From Labilithrix luteola (GTDB lineage Bacteria; Myxococcota_A; Polyangia; Polyangiales; Polyangiaceae): a stretch of DNA of 8,041 nt. The notes below the pieces were generated by a model. It worked only from the letters and a program-made list of their open reading frames with translations, did no database searches and had not been told where the DNA came from. The DNA lies in the NCBI GenBank assembly GCA_026225435.1, contig JAMFST010001426.1, positions 1-8,041 on the forward strand. The letters run 5' to 3'. Both the position numbers and the translations under genes were made by a program. The first letter of the stretch is position 1. Each line of letters begins with the position of its first letter. Shown one piece after another: positions 6,629-8,041 of the stretch.

Positions 6629-6646
6629 CGGTCTGACCGGATCCGC

Positions 6647-7330
6647 TCAGCGCTTCGGCTTCGTCGTCGCGCTCATGCCGTCGAAGAAGATCTTCCCGAA
6701 CATGTCCGCGATCGCCTCGCCGGAGACGGCGCCGCCCGGCTTGTACCAGCGGTGGGTCCAGTTGAGCATTCCGTACAGGGCATTGGCGGCGATCTTGGGA
6801 TCGAGGTCCGCGCGAATGACACCGCTCTCGATCCCCTCGTCGATCATCTCGCGCACGATGCCTTCGAAGCGGCGCGTCTTGCGCTGGATCTCCTTGGCCC
6901 ACTTGGACGGGTCGTTGCCGACCTCGTGCATCTGCTCCTGGATGTACACGTACATCTGGGGGTAGTTGGTGTCGTACGACCGCATCATGACGGCGATGAG
7001 CGTCTTGAGCTTGTCGCGCGCGTTGATGGAGCGGTCGGCCAGGAGCGCCTCGGCGGCGGCCAGGTTGCTGTCGAGGCTCCCCTCGATGCAGGCCTGGAAG
7101 AGCTCCTGCTTGCTGCCGACGTAATAGTAGAGCGTGGCGCGATCGAGGCCGGCGCGCTCCCCCACGTCGGCGAGGGTGGTCGCCTTGAGGCCGTTCTCCT
7201 TGAAGAGCGTGGCGGCGATCGTCACCAGCTCTTGCCGCTTGCTGGCGTAGTCGGCTCCCCCCTCGGCGCGGGCATTCTCGCGACGGCGGGAGATGTGGCT
7301 CGTTTGTGCAGGGCGCGCAGCCTTGGCCAA
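6647..7330 (-). CDS. TetR/AcrR-family transcriptional regulator
   Basis: A 227-residue protein. A basic 28-residue leader precedes the DNA-binding domain (about 30-78), with the helix-turn-helix at 51-70 (Thr-Thr-Leu-Ala-Asp-Val-Gly, then Ala-Gly-Leu-Asp-Arg-Ala-Thr-Leu-Tyr-Tyr-Tyr) and the usual Lys-Gln-Glu-Leu-Phe at 74-78. The all-helical ligand-binding half (about 85-220) ends with Asn-Trp-Thr-His-Arg-Trp-Tyr-Lys-Pro-Gly-Gly at 190-200. That motif is common in TetR regulators of fatty-acid, acyl-CoA or steroid degradation (KstR2/FadR-like). The ligand assignment is inference. No in-frame ATG or GTG lies near the N-terminus; the start that fits is TTG at 7330-7328, with the frame closing at TGA 7369-7367. 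It lies 65 bases downstream of the flavoprotein gene on the same strand and converges with the amylase fragment, leaving an 18-base gap. Autorepression at the inverted repeat just upstream is possible. Confidence 0.9.
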   Translation of the reverse strand: MAKAARPAQTSHISRRRENARAEGGADYASKRQELVTIAATLFKENGLKATTLADVGERAGLDRATLYYYVGSKQELFQACIEGSLDSNLAAAEALLADRSINARDKLKTLIAVMMRSYDTNYPQMYVYIQEQMHEVGNDPSKWAKEIQRKTRRFEGIVREMIDEGIESGVIRADLDPKIAANALYGMLNWTHRWYKPGGAVSGEAIADMFGKIFFDGMSATTKPKR

Positions 7331-7336
7331 GATGAA

Positions 7337-7356
7337 GCGATAATTACGCCAATCGC
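7337..7356. promoter_or_regulatory. Candidate TetR operator (inverted repeat)
   Basis: GCGAT (7337-7341) and ATCGC (7352-7356) form a perfect 5-base inverted repeat with a 10-base spacer, just upstream of the TTG start of the TetR gene. The spacer holds an A/T-rich TAATTA (7341-7346) that could also serve as part of a -10 box for minus-strand transcription. TetR proteins usually bind such palindromes near their own gene. No other copy was noticed in the window. Confidence 0.3.
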
Positions 7357-7395
7357 GGACCGCCGTTCACCCTTTTTTCATCGACGCGTCGCTCC

Positions 7396-7977
7396 TCAGC
7401 CCTCGGCCTCGACCCTGGGCGCGTGGCCGGCCCACTGCATCACCTGCTCGCCCACCATGCGCAGCTGCGCGTGGATCGCCGGGACACTGCACGGGCCGCC
7501 CGCGGGGATGGACGCCTCGGTGCTGTTGACCGCCACGCCGAGCGGCGTCGGCCAGCCGCGCAGGGCGTGGACCACGCTGCGGAGCGACTGCATGGTGGTC
7601 ATGGTCGCCTGCCAGCCCGCGCCGGTGGTGATGAGCCCGACCGGCCGCCCCTCGAGGTACGGGCGCGCGTCCTCGCGCAGCTCCTCGGTGTAGTCGAGCG
7701 CGTTCTTCACCAGGCCGGAGATGCCGCCGTGGTAGCCGGGCGAGGCGATGATCACCGCGTCGGCACGACGCAGCTCGTCAATCAGCTTGGCAACCGGCGG
7801 GGAGAGCGGCTGGCCGATCTCGACCGGCCGGTACATCGGGAGATCGAGCGCCGCGGCGCCGAGGAGCACCGTCTCCGCGCCCAGCTCCGCGGCGCGCTCG
7901 AGGGCGATGCGCAGCGCCTGTTCGGTGGAGGAATGCGGGCGATAAGTGCCGCCGAGGCCGACAACGCGGATGGTCAT
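7396..7977 (-). CDS. NADPH-dependent FMN reductase-type flavoprotein
   Basis: A 193-residue flavodoxin-like protein of the NADPH-dependent FMN reductase family (usual length about 180-200). The first strand and phosphate loop are at 4-20 (Arg-Val-Val-Gly-Leu-Gly-Gly-Thr-Tyr-Arg-Pro-His-Ser-Ser-Thr), binding the FMN phosphate. The second FMN loop is at 78-95 (Ala-Ser-Pro-Gly-Tyr-His-Gly-Gly-Ile-Ser-Gly-Leu-Val-Lys-Asn-Ala-Leu-Asp), the diagnostic Pro-x-Tyr-x-Gly...Lys-Asn-Ala-Leu-Asp motif. A third loop is at 115-122 (Leu-Ile-Thr-Thr-Gly-Ala-Gly-Trp). It is probably a cytoplasmic oxidoreductase reducing flavins, quinones or azo/chromate-like acceptors; the substrate cannot be told. The frame extends to 8031, but ATG 7977-7975 is preferred: it begins the conserved strand and has an AGGAG ribosome-binding site 10 bases upstream. 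It lies 65 bases upstream of the TetR gene in the same direction and could be co-transcribed with it. Confidence 0.92.
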   Translation of the reverse strand: MTIRVVGLGGTYRPHSSTEQALRIALERAAELGAETVLLGAAALDLPMYRPVEIGQPLSPPVAKLIDELRRADAVIIASPGYHGGISGLVKNALDYTEELREDARPYLEGRPVGLITTGAGWQATMTTMQSLRSVVHALRGWPTPLGVAVNSTEASIPAGGPCSVPAIHAQLRMVGEQVMQWAGHAPRVEAEG

Positions 7978-7987
7978 GAATCGAGAT

Positions 7988-7992
7988 CTCCT
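7988..7992 (-). promoter_or_regulatory. Ribosome-binding site (AGGAG) deciding the flavoprotein start
   Basis: On the minus strand AGGAG is followed by 10 bases and then ATG at 7977. It is the clearest Shine-Dalgarno sequence I noticed in the window. It argues for the 193-residue product rather than an 18-residue longer version of the same frame. Confidence 0.65.
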
Positions 7993-8041
7993 GACGCGGG
8001 AGTCTACGTCCAACGCGCTGCTCCACGCCAAGCGATCGTCA

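Noticed and set aside
7371..7380. T-run (six T) as a rho-independent terminator
   Set aside because: No GC hairpin precedes it on the plus strand, and on the strand of the flanking genes it is an A-run, so it cannot terminate their transcripts.
7978..8031. Longer N-terminus for the FMN reductase gene
   Set aside because: The extra 18 residues precede the conserved first strand and lack family similarity. AGGAG at 7992-7988 points to ATG 7977.

Overview
This is a very GC-rich window with dense coding and strong G/C third-position bias. Several proteins suggest a delta-proteobacterial or Myxococcota-type Gram-negative: two predicted lipoproteins (one with a Ser/Thr/Gly/Asp-rich linker behind its lipid anchor), an NtrY-type kinase and a TlpA-type thioredoxin. 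The phylum assignment is inference from style and has not been searched. I see no rRNA, tRNA, CRISPR array, insertion sequence or phage gene.

Layout. (1) Positions 1-3816, minus strand, a likely operon read right to left: an unrecognised 317-residue protein (2863-3816), an NtrY-like membrane histidine kinase (1131-2828), a membrane-anchored TlpA-like thioredoxin (519-1082), and the first 163 residues of a lipoprotein that runs off the left edge (1-489). Gaps are 34, 48 and 29 bases. (2) A 90-base divergent intergenic region (3817-3906). (3) Positions 3907-6482, plus strand: a HupE/UreJ-like membrane protein (3907-5106) and a DUF3500-type lipoprotein (5106-6482), whose stop and start codons share one base. 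(4) Positions 6479-6628, plus strand: a short in-frame stretch that reads like the first beta-strand region of a GH13 alpha-amylase and then stops. I read it as a truncated gene remnant. (5) Positions 6647-7977, minus strand: a NADPH-dependent FMN reductase-type flavoprotein (7396-7977) followed by a TetR-family regulator (6647-7330).

How the parts may work together. The minus-strand operon looks like an envelope-sensing and redox group, with a sensor kinase, an extracytoplasmic disulfide or thiol enzyme and a lipoprotein, but no response regulator is present in the window. The plus-strand pair is tightly coupled, and both products are exported or membrane-embedded, so they probably form one envelope module. 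The HupE-like member has lost the HX5DH metal-ligand motif of its family, so classical nickel transport is doubtful. The TetR and flavoprotein genes probably form a small, possibly self-regulated unit.

The most noteworthy items are the alpha-amylase fragment attached to the end of the DUF3500 gene, the motif-degenerate HupE-like protein paired with DUF3500, and the orphan NtrY-TlpA operon. I found no clear-cut new defence or mobile system.
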